A stretch of DNA of 64,000 nt, from assembly GCF_004342445.1 (NCBI RefSeq), contig NZ_SLWW01000005.1:183106-247105 (forward strand), written 5' to 3'. The stretch comes from Rhodovulum euryhalinum (GTDB taxonomy: Bacteria > Pseudomonadota > Alphaproteobacteria > Rhodobacterales > Rhodobacteraceae). Below, piece by piece: positions 9,302 through 18,968 of this stretch. A model generated the notes under the pieces. The model did no database searches. It saw nothing but the letters and a program-made list of their open reading frames with translations, and was not told the DNA's origin. The first letter of the stretch is position 1. The number at the start of each line of letters is the position of its first letter. The translations under genes were made by a program, and so were the position numbers.

Positions 9302-9736
9302 CTATTCCCACCAGCGGTCGATCGTGGCGATGTCGTCGTCGGACCAGCCGAAATGATGCGCGAATTCGTGCACCAGAACATGGGCGACCAGCGCGGGCAG
9401 GTCCACGTCCTCGCGTTCGATCCATTCGTCCAGGATCGGCCGGCGGAACAGCCAGATCGTGTCGGGCCGGTCGGGCTGGTCCATCACCGATTTCTCGGTG
9501 AGCGGGATGCCGTCGTACAGCCCGGTCAGTTCGAACGGATCGTCGATCTCCATCTCGGCCAGCACGTCGTCGGCGGCGAAATCCTCGACCCGGATCGCCA
9601 CAGTCCTCGCCGGGCCACGGAACGGCTCGGGCAGGGCGTCGCGTGCCGCGAAGGCCATGGCGGCGATCTCGTCCAGACTGGGGGGCGTTGTGTGGGGGTG
9701 CATGTCCGTCTCGGCGGCTGTCTCTGTGCCCCTCAT
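9302..9736 (-). CDS. Small zincin-like metallopeptidase family protein
   Basis: Small (133-144 residue) protein of the minimal zincin family (PF06262 type), recognised by the HExxH motif in HEFAHHFGWSDDD near the C-terminus (His123, Glu124, His127 counting from the upstream ATG). Function in this family is poorly defined. Start uncertain: the ATG at 9736 gives 144 residues, an in-frame ATG at 9703 (MHPHTTPPS) gives 133. Divergent from gltX with a 53-base spacer. Confidence 0.88.
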   Translation of the reverse strand: MRGTETAAETDMHPHTTPPSLDEIAAMAFAARDALPEPFRGPARTVAIRVEDFAADDVLAEMEIDDPFELTGLYDGIPLTEKSVMDQPDRPDTIWLFRRPILDEWIEREDVDLPALVAHVLVHEFAHHFGWSDDDIATIDRWWE

Positions 9737-9789
9737 ATGGACAAAACCGCCCGTCTGTGAAAGAGCGTCGGCGCAACAGGAGTGTGCCC

Positions 9790-11109
9790 ATGACCACCGT
9801 CACCCGCTTTGCCCCTTCGCCCACCGGTTTCCTGCATGTGGGCAACCTGCGCACGGCGCTGTTCAACTTCCTCATCGCGCGCAAGACCGGCGGGCAGTTC
9901 ATCCTGCGGCTCGACGACACCGATGCCGAGCGTTCGACCCAGGAATTCGCCGACGGGATCATGGAGGATCTCGACTGGCTGGGGCTGGGCTGGGACAGGC
10001 TGGAACGGCAATCGGCCCGGCTCGACCGCTATCATGCCGCCGCCGACGACTTGCGCGCGGCGGGCAGGTTCTACGAATGTTTCGAGACGCCCACCGAGCT
10101 TGATCTCAAGCGCAAGAAGCTGCTGAACATGGGCAAACCGCCCGTCTATGACCGCGCCGCGCTGGCGCTGTCGGACGCGGACCGCGCGCGGCTCCGGGCC
10201 GAACGTCCGGGCCACTGGCGCTTCCTGCTGAATCAGGCGCGGATCGAATGGACCGACGGTATCCTTGGCGACATCTCGATCGACGCGGCCAGCGTGTCCG
10301 ACCCTGTGCTGATCCGCGGCGACGGGCAGGTGCTTTATACGCTGGCCTCGGTGGTGGACGATGTCGAGATGGGCGTTACCCATATCGTGCGCGGCTCGGA
10401 CCACGTGACCAACACCGCTACCCAGATCCAGATCATCGAGGCGCTGGGCGGGCAGGTGCCGTCCTTTGCCCACCATTCGCTTCTGACCGGCGCGCAGGGC
10501 GAGGCGCTGTCGAAACGCCTTGGCGTGCTGTCCCTGCGTGATCTGCGCGCACAGGGGGTGGAACCCATGGCGCTGTTGTCGCTGATGGCGCGGCTCGGTT
10601 CGTCCCAGCCGGTGGACCTGGCGGGCAGCATCGAGGAACTGGCCGAAGGGTTCGAGCTTGGCCAGTTCGGCGCAGCCCCCACCAGCTTCAACGCGGCCGA
10701 CCTGTTCCCCCTGACCGCCCGCCACCTGCACGGCCTGCCCTATTCAGCCGTCCGGGACGAGATCGCGGCGCTGGGCGTGCCGGATGATCTGGCCGAACGG
10801 TTCTGGTCGGTGGTGCGCGAGAATATCGAGACCCGGACCGGGATCGCCGAATGGTGGACGCTCTGCCGCGATGGTGCCGCGCCGCTGGTCGAGGACGAGG
10901 ACCGCGATTTCGTAGCCGAGGCGTTGTCGATGCTGGGCGAACCGCCCTATGACGCGGACACATGGGCGGCGTGGACCGCAGCGGTGAAGGACAAGACCGG
11001 CCGCAAGGGCAAGGGCCTTTTCATGCCGCTGCGCAAGGCCGTGACCGGTCGCGCCAAGGGGCCCGAGATGGCCGACCTGCTGCCGCTTCTGCAGAAGAAA
11101 CCCGGCTGA
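9790..11109 (+). CDS. gltX: Glutamate--tRNA ligase
   Basis: Class I aminoacyl-tRNA synthetase charging tRNA-Glu, 439 residues. The HIGH-class motif appears as PSPTGFLHVGNLR, the adjacent ILRLDDTD is typical of GltX, and the KMSKS-class motif is the compact ALSKRLG form. Rhodobacterales often carry two gltX paralogues, and this shorter type with HVGN is one of them. The ATG at 9790 is preceded by an AGGAGTG ribosome site; an upstream in-frame start at 9643 would overlap the divergent zincin gene and is rejected. Confidence 0.96.
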   Translation: MTTVTRFAPSPTGFLHVGNLRTALFNFLIARKTGGQFILRLDDTDAERSTQEFADGIMEDLDWLGLGWDRLERQSARLDRYHAAADDLRAAGRFYECFETPTELDLKRKKLLNMGKPPVYDRAALALSDADRARLRAERPGHWRFLLNQARIEWTDGILGDISIDAASVSDPVLIRGDGQVLYTLASVVDDVEMGVTHIVRGSDHVTNTATQIQIIEALGGQVPSFAHHSLLTGAQGEALSKRLGVLSLRDLRAQGVEPMALLSLMARLGSSQPVDLAGSIEELAEGFELGQFGAAPTSFNAADLFPLTARHLHGLPYSAVRDEIAALGVPDDLAERFWSVVRENIETRTGIAEWWTLCRDGAAPLVEDEDRDFVAEALSMLGEPPYDADTWAAWTAAVKDKTGRKGKGLFMPLRKAVTGRAKGPEMADLLPLLQKKPG

Positions 11110-11166
11110 GGCGGCGGACCGCATGCAAGTCCCCGCCCCGGCGCGGGGCCGGGGCGTGTCGGGCCA

Positions 11167-11202
11167 GTCCGATGAAAATCCGACGGTATTCCGATTTCGG
11201 AC
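11167..11202. repeat. Three-unit 11-bp periodic TCCGA array
   Basis: TCCGA begins at 11168, 11179 and 11190, exactly 11 bases apart, each followed by T or C (GTCCGAT, ATCCGAC, TTCCGAT), and closes with the inverted unit TTCGGAC at 11196-11202. It lies between the convergent ends of gltX and fabI. A longer array of the same unit occurs at 63854-63903. Confidence 0.65.
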
Positions 11203-11225
11203 ACCGGCCGTTTCAGGGCGCCGCC

Positions 11226-12014
11226 TCAGATATTCTCGAAGCGCGGCATGCCCAGGACGTGATAGCCGCCATCCACGGTGATGATCTCGCCCGTGGTGCA
11301 GGCCCCGAAATCCGAAGCCAGGTAAACCGCTGTTCCGCCTATACATTCCAGCGTCGCATTGGCCCTGAGCGGCGCGTTCATCTCGGTATGCCGGAACGTC
11401 TTGCGCCCCCCCGCGATCGCCGCGCCCGCCAGCGTCTTCATCGGCCCCGGGCTGATCGCATTCACCCGGATCCCCTCCGGCCCAAGATCCGACGCCAGGT
11501 ACCGCACCGTCGATTCCAGCGCCGCCTTGGCCACGCCCATCACGTTGTAGAACGGTGTCACCCGGTTCGAGCCCTGGTAGGTCAGCGTCAGGATGGTGCC
11601 GCCGTTCGGCATCAAGGGCTGCGCGCGCCGCGCCACGTCGATCAGCGAATAGCATGAAATCGCGAGGGAATTCTTGAAGTTCTCGCGCGTGGTGTTGATG
11701 AAGCGGCCGGTCAGCTCGGTCTTGTCGGAATAGGCGATGGCGTGGACCACGAAATCCAGCGTGCCCCATTCGCCGCGCAGCCGGTCGAAGCAGCGGTCCA
11801 GCGAGGCGTCGTCGGTCACGTCGACATCGACCAGAAAATCCGAGCCGACGCTGGCCGCCAGCGGCTCTACCCGCTTGCCGAAACTCTCGCCCTGATGGGA
11901 AAAGGCAAGTGCCGCCCCCTCGTCGGCCAGCGCCCTGGCGATGCCCCATGCGATCGAGCGGTCATTGGCGACGCCCATCACGAGGCCGCGTTTCCCCTTC
12001 ATCAGGTCAGGCAT
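11226..12014 (-). CDS. fabI: Enoyl-[acyl-carrier-protein] reductase (NADH)
   Basis: Final reduction of each fatty-acid elongation cycle, converting enoyl-ACP to acyl-ACP with NADH. 262 residues, SDR fold: atypical FabI nucleotide loop GVANDRSIAWG near the N-terminus, and the Tyr-x6-Lys catalytic pair in YNVMGVAKAALE. The C-terminal ITVDGGYHVLGM is characteristic. It is third in a same-strand unit fabA-fabB-fabI, 6 bases after fabB, so transcription presumably starts before fabA. Confidence 0.97.
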   Translation of the reverse strand: MPDLMKGKRGLVMGVANDRSIAWGIARALADEGAALAFSHQGESFGKRVEPLAASVGSDFLVDVDVTDDASLDRCFDRLRGEWGTLDFVVHAIAYSDKTELTGRFINTTRENFKNSLAISCYSLIDVARRAQPLMPNGGTILTLTYQGSNRVTPFYNVMGVAKAALESTVRYLASDLGPEGIRVNAISPGPMKTLAGAAIAGGRKTFRHTEMNAPLRANATLECIGGTAVYLASDFGACTTGEIITVDGGYHVLGMPRFENI

Positions 12015-12020
12015 GGGGCG

Positions 12021-13250
12021 TCATCCGTGATACTTGGACATGACAAGGGTCGCGTTCGTCCCGCCAAAGCCGAAGCTGTTGGACAGCACGCTGTCAAGCT
12101 CGACCCCCTCGCGCAATTCGGTCACGATCTCGCCCGCGCGGATTTCGGGGTCGAGTTCGGTGATGTTGGCCGAGGCCGCGATGAAGCCCTTGTCCATCAT
12201 GATCAGCGAATAGATCGCCTCGTGCACGCCGGTCGCGCCCAGGCTGTGGCCGGTCAGCGACTTGGTGGACGCGATGGGCGGCATCGCCTCCTCGCCGAAG
12301 ACGGCGCGCACAGCCTTCACCTCGGTCACGTCACCGGCCACGGTCGAGGTGCCGTGGGCGTTGATGTAGTCGATCTTGCGGCCCTGGGGCAGGGTGGCCA
12401 GCGCCAGTTTCATCGAGCGTTCGCCGCCCTCGCCCGAGGGTGCGACCATGTCATAGCCGTCGGACGTCGCGCCATAGCCCGTGACCTCGGCATAAATCTT
12501 CGCACCGCGCGCCCGCGCGTGTTCCAGCTCCTCCAGCACCACGGTGCCGCCGCCCCCCGCGATCACGAAGCCGTCGCGGGTGGCGTCGAAGGGCCGCGAG
12601 GCGGTTTCGGGCGTGTCGTTGTATTTGGAGCTCATCGCGTTCATCGCGTCGAACAGGCAGGACAGTGTCCAGTCCACCTCTTCGCCGCCGCCGGCAAAGA
12701 CGATGTCCTGCTTGCCCATCTGGATCAGTTCGACCCCGTTGCCGATGCAATGTGCGCTGGTCGAGCAGGCCGAGGTGATCGAGTAGTTCACGCCCTTGAT
12801 CCGGAATGGCGTGGCGAGGCAGGCCGAGTTGGTCGACGACATGCAGCGCGTCACCATGAACGGGCCCATCCGCTTGGGGCTGCCCTTTTCCTTGACGATC
12901 TGGTGGGCGGTGAAGAAGTTCGAGGTCGACGGCCCGCCCGAGCCCATGATCAGGCCCGTGCGGTCGTTCGAGACATCGGACGACTCCAGCCCCGCATCCG
13001 CGATCGCCTGGTCCATCGCGATGAAGTTGTAGGCTGCGCCCGCCCCCATGAAGCGCAGGTTGCGCTTGTCGATCAGCGCCTCCAGGTCGATCTGCGGGAT
13101 GCCCGCGACCTGGCTGCGGAACCCGTTTTCGGCATAGACCGGCTCGAACCGGATGCCGGACCGGCCGGCGCGCAGGCTGGCCTCGACCTCGGCGGCGGTG
13201 TTTCCGATGGGTGAGACGATGCCCAGCCCCGTGATGACGACGCGGCGCAT
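12021..13250 (-). CDS. fabB: Beta-ketoacyl-ACP synthase I
   Basis: Condensing enzyme extending acyl-ACP, in FabA/FabB organisms needed for the unsaturated branch. 409 residues, thiolase fold: nucleophile Cys162 in [10 protein letters not shown], catalytic His residues in [11 protein letters not shown] and [12 protein letters not shown], and C-terminal [11 protein letters not shown]. It lies 22 bases downstream of fabA and 6 bases upstream of fabI. The start at 13250 ([10 protein letters not shown]) matches the family. Confidence 0.97.
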   Translation of the reverse strand: MRRVVITGLGIVSPIGNTAAEVEASLRAGRSGIRFEPVYAENGFRSQVAGIPQIDLEALIDKRNLRFMGAGAAYNFIAMDQAIADAGLESSDVSNDRTGLIMGSGGPSTSNFFTAHQIVKEKGSPKRMGPFMVTRCMSSTNSACLATPFRIKGVNYSITSACSTSAHCIGNGVELIQMGKQDIVFAGGGEEVDWTLSCLFDAMNAMSSKYNDTPETASRPFDATRDGFVIAGGGGTVVLEELEHARARGAKIYAEVTGYGATSDGYDMVAPSGEGGERSMKLALATLPQGRKIDYINAHGTSTVAGDVTEVKAVRAVFGEEAMPPIASTKSLTGHSLGATGVHEAIYSLIMMDKGFIAASANITELDPEIRAGEIVTELREGVELDSVLSNSFGFGGTNATLVMSKYHG

Positions 13251-13272
13251 GGCGCTCTCCTTCTCTGGCGAC

Positions 13273-13782
13273 TCAGCTTTCCGACAGGGCGACCTTCATG
13301 TCTTTGACATGATAGATCGTTTCCCCGTCGGCTTCGACCCGGCCATCGGCCACACCCATGGTCAGCCGCCGGGTCTGCACGGCCTTGGTGAAATCCACGA
13401 AATAGGTCAGCATCTTGCGGTCGGGCCGGACCATGCCGGTCAGCTTGACCTCGCCCACGCCCAGCGCATAGCCACGCCCCGGCCAGCCGCGCCAGCCCAG
13501 GTTGAACCCGGTCAACTGCCACAGCCCGTCCAGCCCAAGGCAGCCCGGCATGATCGGGTTGCCGGGGAAATGGCACTGGAAGAACCACAGGTCCGGGTGG
13601 ATATCGAATTCCGCCACCACATGGCCCTTGCCATGGGGGCCGCCATCGGCGCTGATCTCGGTGATCCGGTCCATCATCAGCATCGGCGGTTCGGGCAGTT
13701 GCGCGTTGCCGGGGCCGAACAATTCGCCCCGCGCGCATTTCAGCAGATCGTCCCGGTCGAAGCGCGTCGGATAGTCGGTCAT
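13273..13782 (-). CDS. fabA: 3-hydroxydecanoyl-ACP dehydratase/isomerase
   Basis: Introduces the cis double bond into C10 acyl-ACP, the entry to anaerobic unsaturated fatty-acid synthesis. 169 residues, hot-dog fold, with the active-site His71 and Asp85 inside [12 protein letters not shown] and [10 protein letters not shown]. First gene of fabA-fabB-fabI. A strong purine-rich site (AGGGGGCAGG) precedes the ATG. Divergent from irr across 155 bases, an arrangement known in Rhodobacterales. Confidence 0.97.
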   Translation of the reverse strand: MTDYPTRFDRDDLLKCARGELFGPGNAQLPEPPMLMMDRITEISADGGPHGKGHVVAEFDIHPDLWFFQCHFPGNPIMPGCLGLDGLWQLTGFNLGWRGWPGRGYALGVGEVKLTGMVRPDRKMLTYFVDFTKAVQTRRLTMGVADGRVEADGETIYHVKDMKVALSES

Positions 13783-13901
13783 GCGGGACCTGCCCCCTTG
13801 CCTGCGGCGTTTTTTGCGTCACGCCCCCTGTAGCACCGGCCCTCGCCGAGTGGCAATAGTGCCCGGATGCCGCGCCAAAGCGACGCTGTAGTCCGGAATC
13901 A

Positions 13902-13942
13902 TTTGAATTCTCAACTGCGGGACGCCATATATTTCGTATGGC
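13902..13942. promoter_or_regulatory. Candidate operator and start-codon hairpin in the fabA/irr divergent region
   Basis: TTTGAATTCTCAA at 13902-13914 is an imperfect AT-rich palindrome in a GC-rich spacer and could be a degenerate Irr box. GCCATA at 13924-13929 pairs with TATGGC at 13937-13942 across a 7-base loop, placing the irr ATG (13938) inside the stem; this could damp translation initiation. Both are visual matches only. Confidence 0.3.
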
Positions 13943-14378
13943 ACAACTTAACGAACATCCCACCCATCCGGACGCGATCGACCGCAGCAGCCGCTGGCTG
14001 TCCAAGGCTGGTCTGCGCCCGACGCGCCAGCGCGTGAGCCTTGCCGCCCTGCTGATCGGCGATGGCAAGGATCGTCACGTCACGGCCGAGACGCTTTATG
14101 CCGCGTCCTGTGCGACCGGTGAAAGGGTTTCGCTTGCGACCGTCTACAACACGCTTCGGGCCTTCTGCGATGCAGGCCTGATGCAGGAAGTCATGGTCGA
14201 TGGCACGAAGAGCTATTTCGACACGCGCGTCGACGACCACCCGCATTTCTTCTGGGAGGACGAGGGCCGCCTGAGCGACGCCCCCCATGGCTCGATCGAG
14301 ATCACGCGCCTGCCCGAAGCTCCGGCCGGGTCCGAGATCTCGAAGGTGGACGTGGTCATCCGGCTGCGCCGGATCTGA
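13938..14378 (+). CDS. irr: Fur-family iron response regulator Irr
   Basis: Heme-responsive transcription factor that in alphaproteobacteria represses heme synthesis and activates iron uptake under iron limitation. 146 residues, Fur fold: winged-helix region with LRPTRQRVSLAALL and VSLATVYNTLRAF, then a dimerisation domain. The His101-Pro-His103 element (DDHPHFFWEDEG) matches the HxH heme-binding motif typical of Irr and differs from the fuller metal-site set of Fur. Divergent from the fabA operon. Upstream bases show a possible self-binding site and a hairpin over the start codon. Confidence 0.92.
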   Translation: MAQLNEHPTHPDAIDRSSRWLSKAGLRPTRQRVSLAALLIGDGKDRHVTAETLYAASCATGERVSLATVYNTLRAFCDAGLMQEVMVDGTKSYFDTRVDDHPHFFWEDEGRLSDAPHGSIEITRLPEAPAGSEISKVDVVIRLRRI

Positions 14379-14381
14379 CGC

Positions 14382-14978
14382 CTAGCGCACCGCACGGACC
14401 AGCGCGATCGTCAGAACCGCGACGATCGCGCCCATTCCGTTGAACACGAGGTCCAGCCCGGTGTTGTAGTAGCCCCCGACATTGGTGTCGGGGATCGTCA
14501 GCACCGCGATGAATTCGATGATCTCGTTCAGTGCCCCCAGCCCCATCGCGCCGAAGGCCGGATAGGTCAGTGCCGTCCAGCTTCCTTCCGTGTCGGGAAA
14601 GTGCCGAACCATCAGGTGCCACAGCATCCAGGCCGTCACGCCGAACCCGTAGGCATGCACCAGCTGGTCGTATTTCAGGACTTTCAGTTCCCCATCGCCC
14701 CCGGCGTGCCAGATCATCCAGTTGTAAAGAACGCTGTCACCCACCGGCACGCCGCCGCCCGCCATGTGGGCGAGCCCCCAGAGGCTGAGCGCCCACAGCA
14801 GCGCTGCGGGAAACTCGGCCTTGCGCAGGCCGGTGGCGGCCAGCGCGATCATTCCCAGCATGGTCAGCACGTACCAGATGAACTCGTAGTTCCCGCGCGA
14901 GAAGAACCACACCGTGAAGCCCGCGACATAGGCCATGGTGAACCCGAAGACGGCCCATTCGCGGCGCTTGATGATCAT
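14382..14978 (-). CDS. Multi-pass membrane protein, DUF2238/YjdF-like
   Basis: 198 residues with about six membrane spans (roughly 8-26, 33-50, 57-73, 106-122, 140-160, 178-195). Conserved-looking polar residues sit within or next to the spans: YDQLVHAYGFG (103-113), NEIIEF (151-156) and DLVFNGMG (176-183), a pattern I associate with the DUF2238/YjdF family. Function unknown. Converges with irr (3 bases between stops) and follows the next upstream gene by 10 bases, so the two minus-strand genes are probably co-transcribed. Confidence 0.7.
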   Translation of the reverse strand: MIIKRREWAVFGFTMAYVAGFTVWFFSRGNYEFIWYVLTMLGMIALAATGLRKAEFPAALLWALSLWGLAHMAGGGVPVGDSVLYNWMIWHAGGDGELKVLKYDQLVHAYGFGVTAWMLWHLMVRHFPDTEGSWTALTYPAFGAMGLGALNEIIEFIAVLTIPDTNVGGYYNTGLDLVFNGMGAIVAVLTIALVRAVR

Positions 14979-14988
14979 CCGTTCCTCC

Positions 14989-15867
14989 TCAGAACCATTG
15001 TCCGGGCTCCATCAGCCCCAGATCCAGCAATTGCTGCGAATTCCATTCGAAAGGCACCGAGCCGCGCCACCTGAAATCGGGAATCTCGAAGGTCGAGCCC
15101 GCGTTGGTCTTCAGCGCCTTGGCGGTGCGGAACGAACAGATCGCCGCCGTCAGGTTGTGGTGCCAGGGGCAGGCATAGGTGTTGTATTCCGCGTCGTCGA
15201 ACAGATGCCCGTCCAGCAGGTGCAGCCCCGGTTTCGCGCGGAACAGGCCGATCCGGTCGATCCGGCGCCGCGTCATGGGCACATGTTCCTCGAACCGCCA
15301 CCTCAGCCCGCCATGGAAATCGAGCTGCCGTTCCTTCGGGTGGCCATGGTTCGCAGGGTCCGGGCGGGCCAGCGCGTAATAGCCCGACCGGTCGATCATC
15401 GCCGTCTCGCGCGAGACGGCGTCGGGAAAGCGGTCGAGGTCGCCGGCATAAAGGTCGATCACGTAGGTCAGCATCGCGTCCCGCCGTTCCTCGGCGTGAA
15501 AGGCCAGCATCTCGCCCACGGTCCGCGTCTCGCAGAACGGGTAGAACAGGTATTCTGCGTTGTAGCAGTAATAGAGCCACAGCCCCGGTGCGGCCGCGAT
15601 CACCCGGTTGATGGCCGTGGGCACCGCGTTGTCGGCCCAGATGTCAAGGCTGACGCGATGGACCCGCGCCGCAAGATCCGGGGACAGCTCCAACGCATCC
15701 GGGGCGAACAGGATGATCGCCCTGAACCCCAGCCCGGCATGGTGGCGGATCGTGCTGTCCACCTCGGTCAGATCCTCGACGAAGATCAGCGCGACGGGAC
15801 CCTCCGCCAGCGCCGTGCGCCCGCGTTTCAGGAAATCGTCCAGGCCCTTGTACCGCTCCGGCGCCAT
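14989..15867 (-). CDS. Uncharacterised protein, weakly glycosyltransferase-2-like
   Basis: 292 residues from ATG 15867 (MAPERYKGLDDF), which has an AGGGGCC site; a longer in-frame start at 15966 adds 33 low-quality residues. The middle section (LYYCYNAEYLFYPF, then FHAEERRDAMLTYVIDLY) is reminiscent of the region around the metal-binding site in some GT2-type proteins of Rhodobacterales, but a clear DxD is missing. I do not assign a function. It is upstream of, and probably co-transcribed with, the DUF2238-like membrane protein. Confidence 0.6.
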   Translation of the reverse strand: MAPERYKGLDDFLKRGRTALAEGPVALIFVEDLTEVDSTIRHHAGLGFRAIILFAPDALELSPDLAARVHRVSLDIWADNAVPTAINRVIAAAPGLWLYYCYNAEYLFYPFCETRTVGEMLAFHAEERRDAMLTYVIDLYAGDLDRFPDAVSRETAMIDRSGYYALARPDPANHGHPKERQLDFHGGLRWRFEEHVPMTRRRIDRIGLFRAKPGLHLLDGHLFDDAEYNTYACPWHHNLTAAICSFRTAKALKTNAGSTFEIPDFRWRGSVPFEWNSQQLLDLGLMEPGQWF

Positions 15868-16004
15868 TGGCTGGCCCCTGTTGCCCCTGCTGGTTGTGCG
15901 CGAGGGTCCGACAAACCCGCCGCCGATGCAAGCGTTGCGGGTAGGGGCGGGTATCGTGTAGGACACCGGCTCAGGCCTTGGGGCCAGATCGTCGGGAACG
16001 CGCC

Positions 16005-17330
16005 ATGACTACGCCCAGAAAGCTCTTCATCAAGACCTATGGCTGTCAGATGAACGTCTATGACAGCGAGCGGATGGCCGAGGCGCTGGGTGCGTCGGGC
16101 TATGTCACGACCGACACGCCCGAGGCGGCCGACATGATCGTGCTGAATACCTGCCATATCCGCGAGAAGGCCGCCGAAAAGGTCTACTCCGAACTCGGGC
16201 GGCTCAAGGCGCTGAAGGCAGCCAATCCCGATCTGAAGATCGGCGTGGCGGGCTGCGTCGCGCAGGCCGAGGGCGCCGAGATCCTGCGCCGCCAGCCTCT
16301 GGTCGATCTGGTGGTGGGGCCGCAAAGCTATCACCGCCTGCCCGAACTGGAGGCCCGCGCGCGGTCTGGCGCCAAGGCGCTCGACACCGACTTCCCCGAA
16401 GAGGACAAGTTCGACCGGCTGGGCGGGCGGCCCAAGGCGGCGCGTGGCCCGACCGCATTCCTGACGGTGCAGGAGGGTTGCGACAAGTTCTGCGCCTTCT
16501 GCGTGGTGCCCTATACCCGCGGCGCCGAGGCCAGCCGCCCCGCCGCGCGCATCCTCGACGAGGCGCGCGACCTGGTAGACCGCGGTGTGCTTGAAATCAC
16601 GCTTCTGGGCCAGAACGTCAACGCCTATCACGGGGAGGGCCCGGACGGCACCTGGGGTCTCGCCCGCCTGATCCGGGAACTGGCGCGGATCAAGGGGCTG
16701 GAGCGGCTGCGCTATACCACCTCGCACCCGAACGACATGGAGGACGACCTGATCGCCGCCCATGGTGATTGCCCGGAACTGATGCCCTACCTGCACCTGC
16801 CGGTGCAGTCGGGTTCCGACCGCATCCTCAAGGCGATGAACCGCAAGCATACCGCCGAGGACTACCTGGCGCTGATCGGGCGCATCCGCGCCGCCCGGCC
16901 CGATATCCTGATCTCGGGCGATTTCATCGTGGGCTTTCCGGGCGAGACCGACGCCGATTTTGAGGCCACCATGGCGCTGGTGCGCGAGGTTCGTTACGGC
17001 CAGTGCTATTCCTTCAAGTATTCGCCGCGGCCCGGCACCCCGGCGGCCGAGCGCGACCAGTTGCCCGAGGACGTGAAATCCGACCGGCTCGCCCGGTTGC
17101 AGGCCCTGCTGAACGCCCAGCAGGAAGAGGCGCAGCGCGCCATGGTGGGCCGCACCGTCGGCGTTCTGTTCGAGAAACCGGGCCGGATGCCCGGCCAGAT
17201 CGTCGGCAAGTCAGATCACCTGCAGGCCGTCCATGTCGAGGCGGGCGCGGACTGGCTGGGCCGGATCGCGCGGGTCGAGATCACGGCGACCTCGCCGAAC
17301 TCGCTGGCCGGACGGCTGGCGGCCGGATAG
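16005..17330 (+). CDS. miaB: tRNA-2-methylthio-N6-dimethylallyladenosine synthase
   Basis: Radical-SAM methylthiotransferase that modifies i6A37 of tRNAs reading UNN codons. 441 residues. The N-terminal UPF0004 domain has three cluster cysteines ([23 protein letters not shown]), the radical-SAM cluster motif is CDKFCAFC, and there is a C-terminal TRAM domain. The ATG at 16005 ([13 protein letters not shown]) matches the family start; the in-frame codon 27 bases upstream adds nothing conserved. Converges with the phn operon, with 10 bases between stops. Confidence 0.97.
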   Translation: MTTPRKLFIKTYGCQMNVYDSERMAEALGASGYVTTDTPEAADMIVLNTCHIREKAAEKVYSELGRLKALKAANPDLKIGVAGCVAQAEGAEILRRQPLVDLVVGPQSYHRLPELEARARSGAKALDTDFPEEDKFDRLGGRPKAARGPTAFLTVQEGCDKFCAFCVVPYTRGAEASRPAARILDEARDLVDRGVLEITLLGQNVNAYHGEGPDGTWGLARLIRELARIKGLERLRYTTSHPNDMEDDLIAAHGDCPELMPYLHLPVQSGSDRILKAMNRKHTAEDYLALIGRIRAARPDILISGDFIVGFPGETDADFEATMALVREVRYGQCYSFKYSPRPGTPAAERDQLPEDVKSDRLARLQALLNAQQEEAQRAMVGRTVGVLFEKPGRMPGQIVGKSDHLQAVHVEAGADWLGRIARVEITATSPNSLAGRLAAG

Positions 17331-17340
17331 GGCGGCGGCG

Positions 17341-18156
17341 TCAGATGATGGCGCCGCGCACCTTGGCCGAGACCCATTCGCCGACCACCACGAAGACCAG
17401 GATGACCAGCAGGATCAGGCTGACCTGCGGCCAGGCGAGCACGTTCAACGAGGACTGCAATTGCAGCCCGATGCCCCCCGCGCCGACCAGCCCCAGCACG
17501 GTCGATTCCCGGATGTTGATGTCCCAGCGGAACACCGAGATGCCCGCGAACGCTGGCATGATCTGCGGCACGATCCCGTAGGCCATGACCTGCCATCGGC
17601 TGGCCCCTGTTGCGGTGATCGCCTCGACCTGGGTCTGGTCGATCTCCTCGATCGCCTCGTACAGCAGCTTGGCGCAGAAGCCGATGGACCGGATCGCGAT
17701 GGCGAGAACCCCGGCAAAGACCCCGGGGCCGATGATCGCGATCAGCAACAGCGCCCAGATCAGCGCGTTGATCGAGCGGGTCGCGACGATGATCAACAGC
17801 GCCACGGGCCGGATGAACAGCCGCGACGGCGTGGTATTGCGCGCCGCCATGAAGGCCACGGGCACCGCCATCAGCAACGCCAGCAGCGTGCCCAGGGTCG
17901 CGATGTTCAGCGTGTCCCAGATCGGGCGGCCAAGCTGCGTGATGTATTCCCAGCGCGGCGGCGTCGCCCGGGTCCAGATATCGCCCGCGATGTTCGGCGC
18001 GTCCCAGACGAAGAACCAGGTGGTCGCCTCGGAAATCTGCTGCCAGCAATAGACGAAGATCGCCGTCCCGGTCAGCCATGCCGCCCAATGTGTCAGCGCC
18101 TGCCCGCGCGAGCGGCGGCGCCAGATCTGCCTGTCCTCGCGTTCAAGAACGGGCAT
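17341..18156 (-). CDS. phnE: Phosphonate/phosphite ABC transporter permease PhnE (second copy)
   Basis: 271-residue inner-membrane permease. The EAA-type loop that docks the ATPase reads GASRWQVMAYGIVPQIMP, followed by [18 protein letters not shown] typical of PhnE. Its ATG (18156-18154 on the minus strand) shares a base with the TAA of the upstream phnE, so translation is coupled. Last gene of phnD-phnC-phnE-phnE. Tandem PhnE paralogues presumably make a heterodimeric channel. Confidence 0.93.
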   Translation of the reverse strand: MPVLEREDRQIWRRRSRGQALTHWAAWLTGTAIFVYCWQQISEATTWFFVWDAPNIAGDIWTRATPPRWEYITQLGRPIWDTLNIATLGTLLALLMAVPVAFMAARNTTPSRLFIRPVALLIIVATRSINALIWALLLIAIIGPGVFAGVLAIAIRSIGFCAKLLYEAIEEIDQTQVEAITATGASRWQVMAYGIVPQIMPAFAGISVFRWDINIRESTVLGLVGAGGIGLQLQSSLNVLAWPQVSLILLVILVFVVVGEWVSAKVRGAII

Positions 18157-18968
18157 TACTGCACCCTCGCGCGGATCACACCCGACAGGTATTCCAGCGC
18201 CATGACGATCACGATGATCAGGATCAGGATCGCGGCCGCGGTGTCGTATTCGTAGCGGTCGAAGGCGGTGTTCAGCGTGGCGCCGATCCCGCCCGCGCCG
18301 ACAAGGCCCAGAATGGCGCTTTCGCGGAAATTGATGTCGAGCCGGTACATGGAAAGCCCGATCAGCCGCGGCATCACCTGTGGCTGGACGCCGTAGTTGA
18401 TCCATTGCAGCCAGCGCGCGCCCGAGGCGCGGATCGCCTCGGCCTGGGCACGGTCCATCGCTTCGATATCCTCGGCCAAGAGCTTTGATAGGAACCCGAT
18501 GGTGGCGAAGCTGAGCGTGAGAAAGCCCGCCAGCGGGCCAAAGCCGAAGATCGCCACCAGCAGGATCGCCACGATGATTTCCTGAAGCGCGCGGCTGATC
18601 GCGACGATGCCGCGGCAGATCAGGTAGACCGGCAGGGGGGCGATGTTGCGCGCCGCCCCCAGCCCGATGGGAATGGAAATCGCGATGCCAACGACCGAGG
18701 CCGCCACCGTCATCACGATGCTTTCCACCATGCCGGACCAGATGTCGCCGCCGCGACTGATGAAATCGGGACTGGTAAAGGCCATGACGAAGGCCGCGCC
18801 GCGGTCCAGCCCTTCATAGACGCGGGCCCAGTTCACCGGCACGGTGGAGACCGCCGCCACCAGGTAGGCGGCAAAACCCGCCAGCAGCGTCCAGCGCAGC
18901 CAGGCACGCTTGATGAAGGGTGGTTTTTTCCAGCCCTTCCCCAGAAGGGCGTTCAACTCGCTGCTCAT
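18156..18968 (-). CDS. phnE: Phosphonate/phosphite ABC transporter permease PhnE (first copy)
   Basis: 270-residue permease starting [13 protein letters not shown], with a first membrane span near [13 protein letters not shown]. The ATPase-docking loop reads [18 protein letters not shown], followed by [18 protein letters not shown]. It overlaps the end of phnC by four bases (ATGA) and ends in a TAATG junction with the second phnE. Both permeases have the same fold and order of motifs, pointing to an old tandem duplication. Confidence 0.93.
   Translation of the reverse strand: MSSELNALLGKGWKKPPFIKRAWLRWTLLAGFAAYLVAAVSTVPVNWARVYEGLDRGAAFVMAFTSPDFISRGGDIWSGMVESIVMTVAASVVGIAISIPIGLGAARNIAPLPVYLICRGIVAISRALQEIIVAILLVAIFGFGPLAGFLTLSFATIGFLSKLLAEDIEAMDRAQAEAIRASGARWLQWINYGVQPQVMPRLIGLSMYRLDINFRESAILGLVGAGGIGATLNTAFDRYEYDTAAAILILIIVIVMALEYLSGVIRARVQ

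Noticed and set aside
7433..9760. 775-residue plus-strand open frame across the PfkB and MBL genes
   Set aside because: Antisense shadow of two well-supported minus-strand genes; composition dominated by Arg, His, Gly and Gln with no domain.
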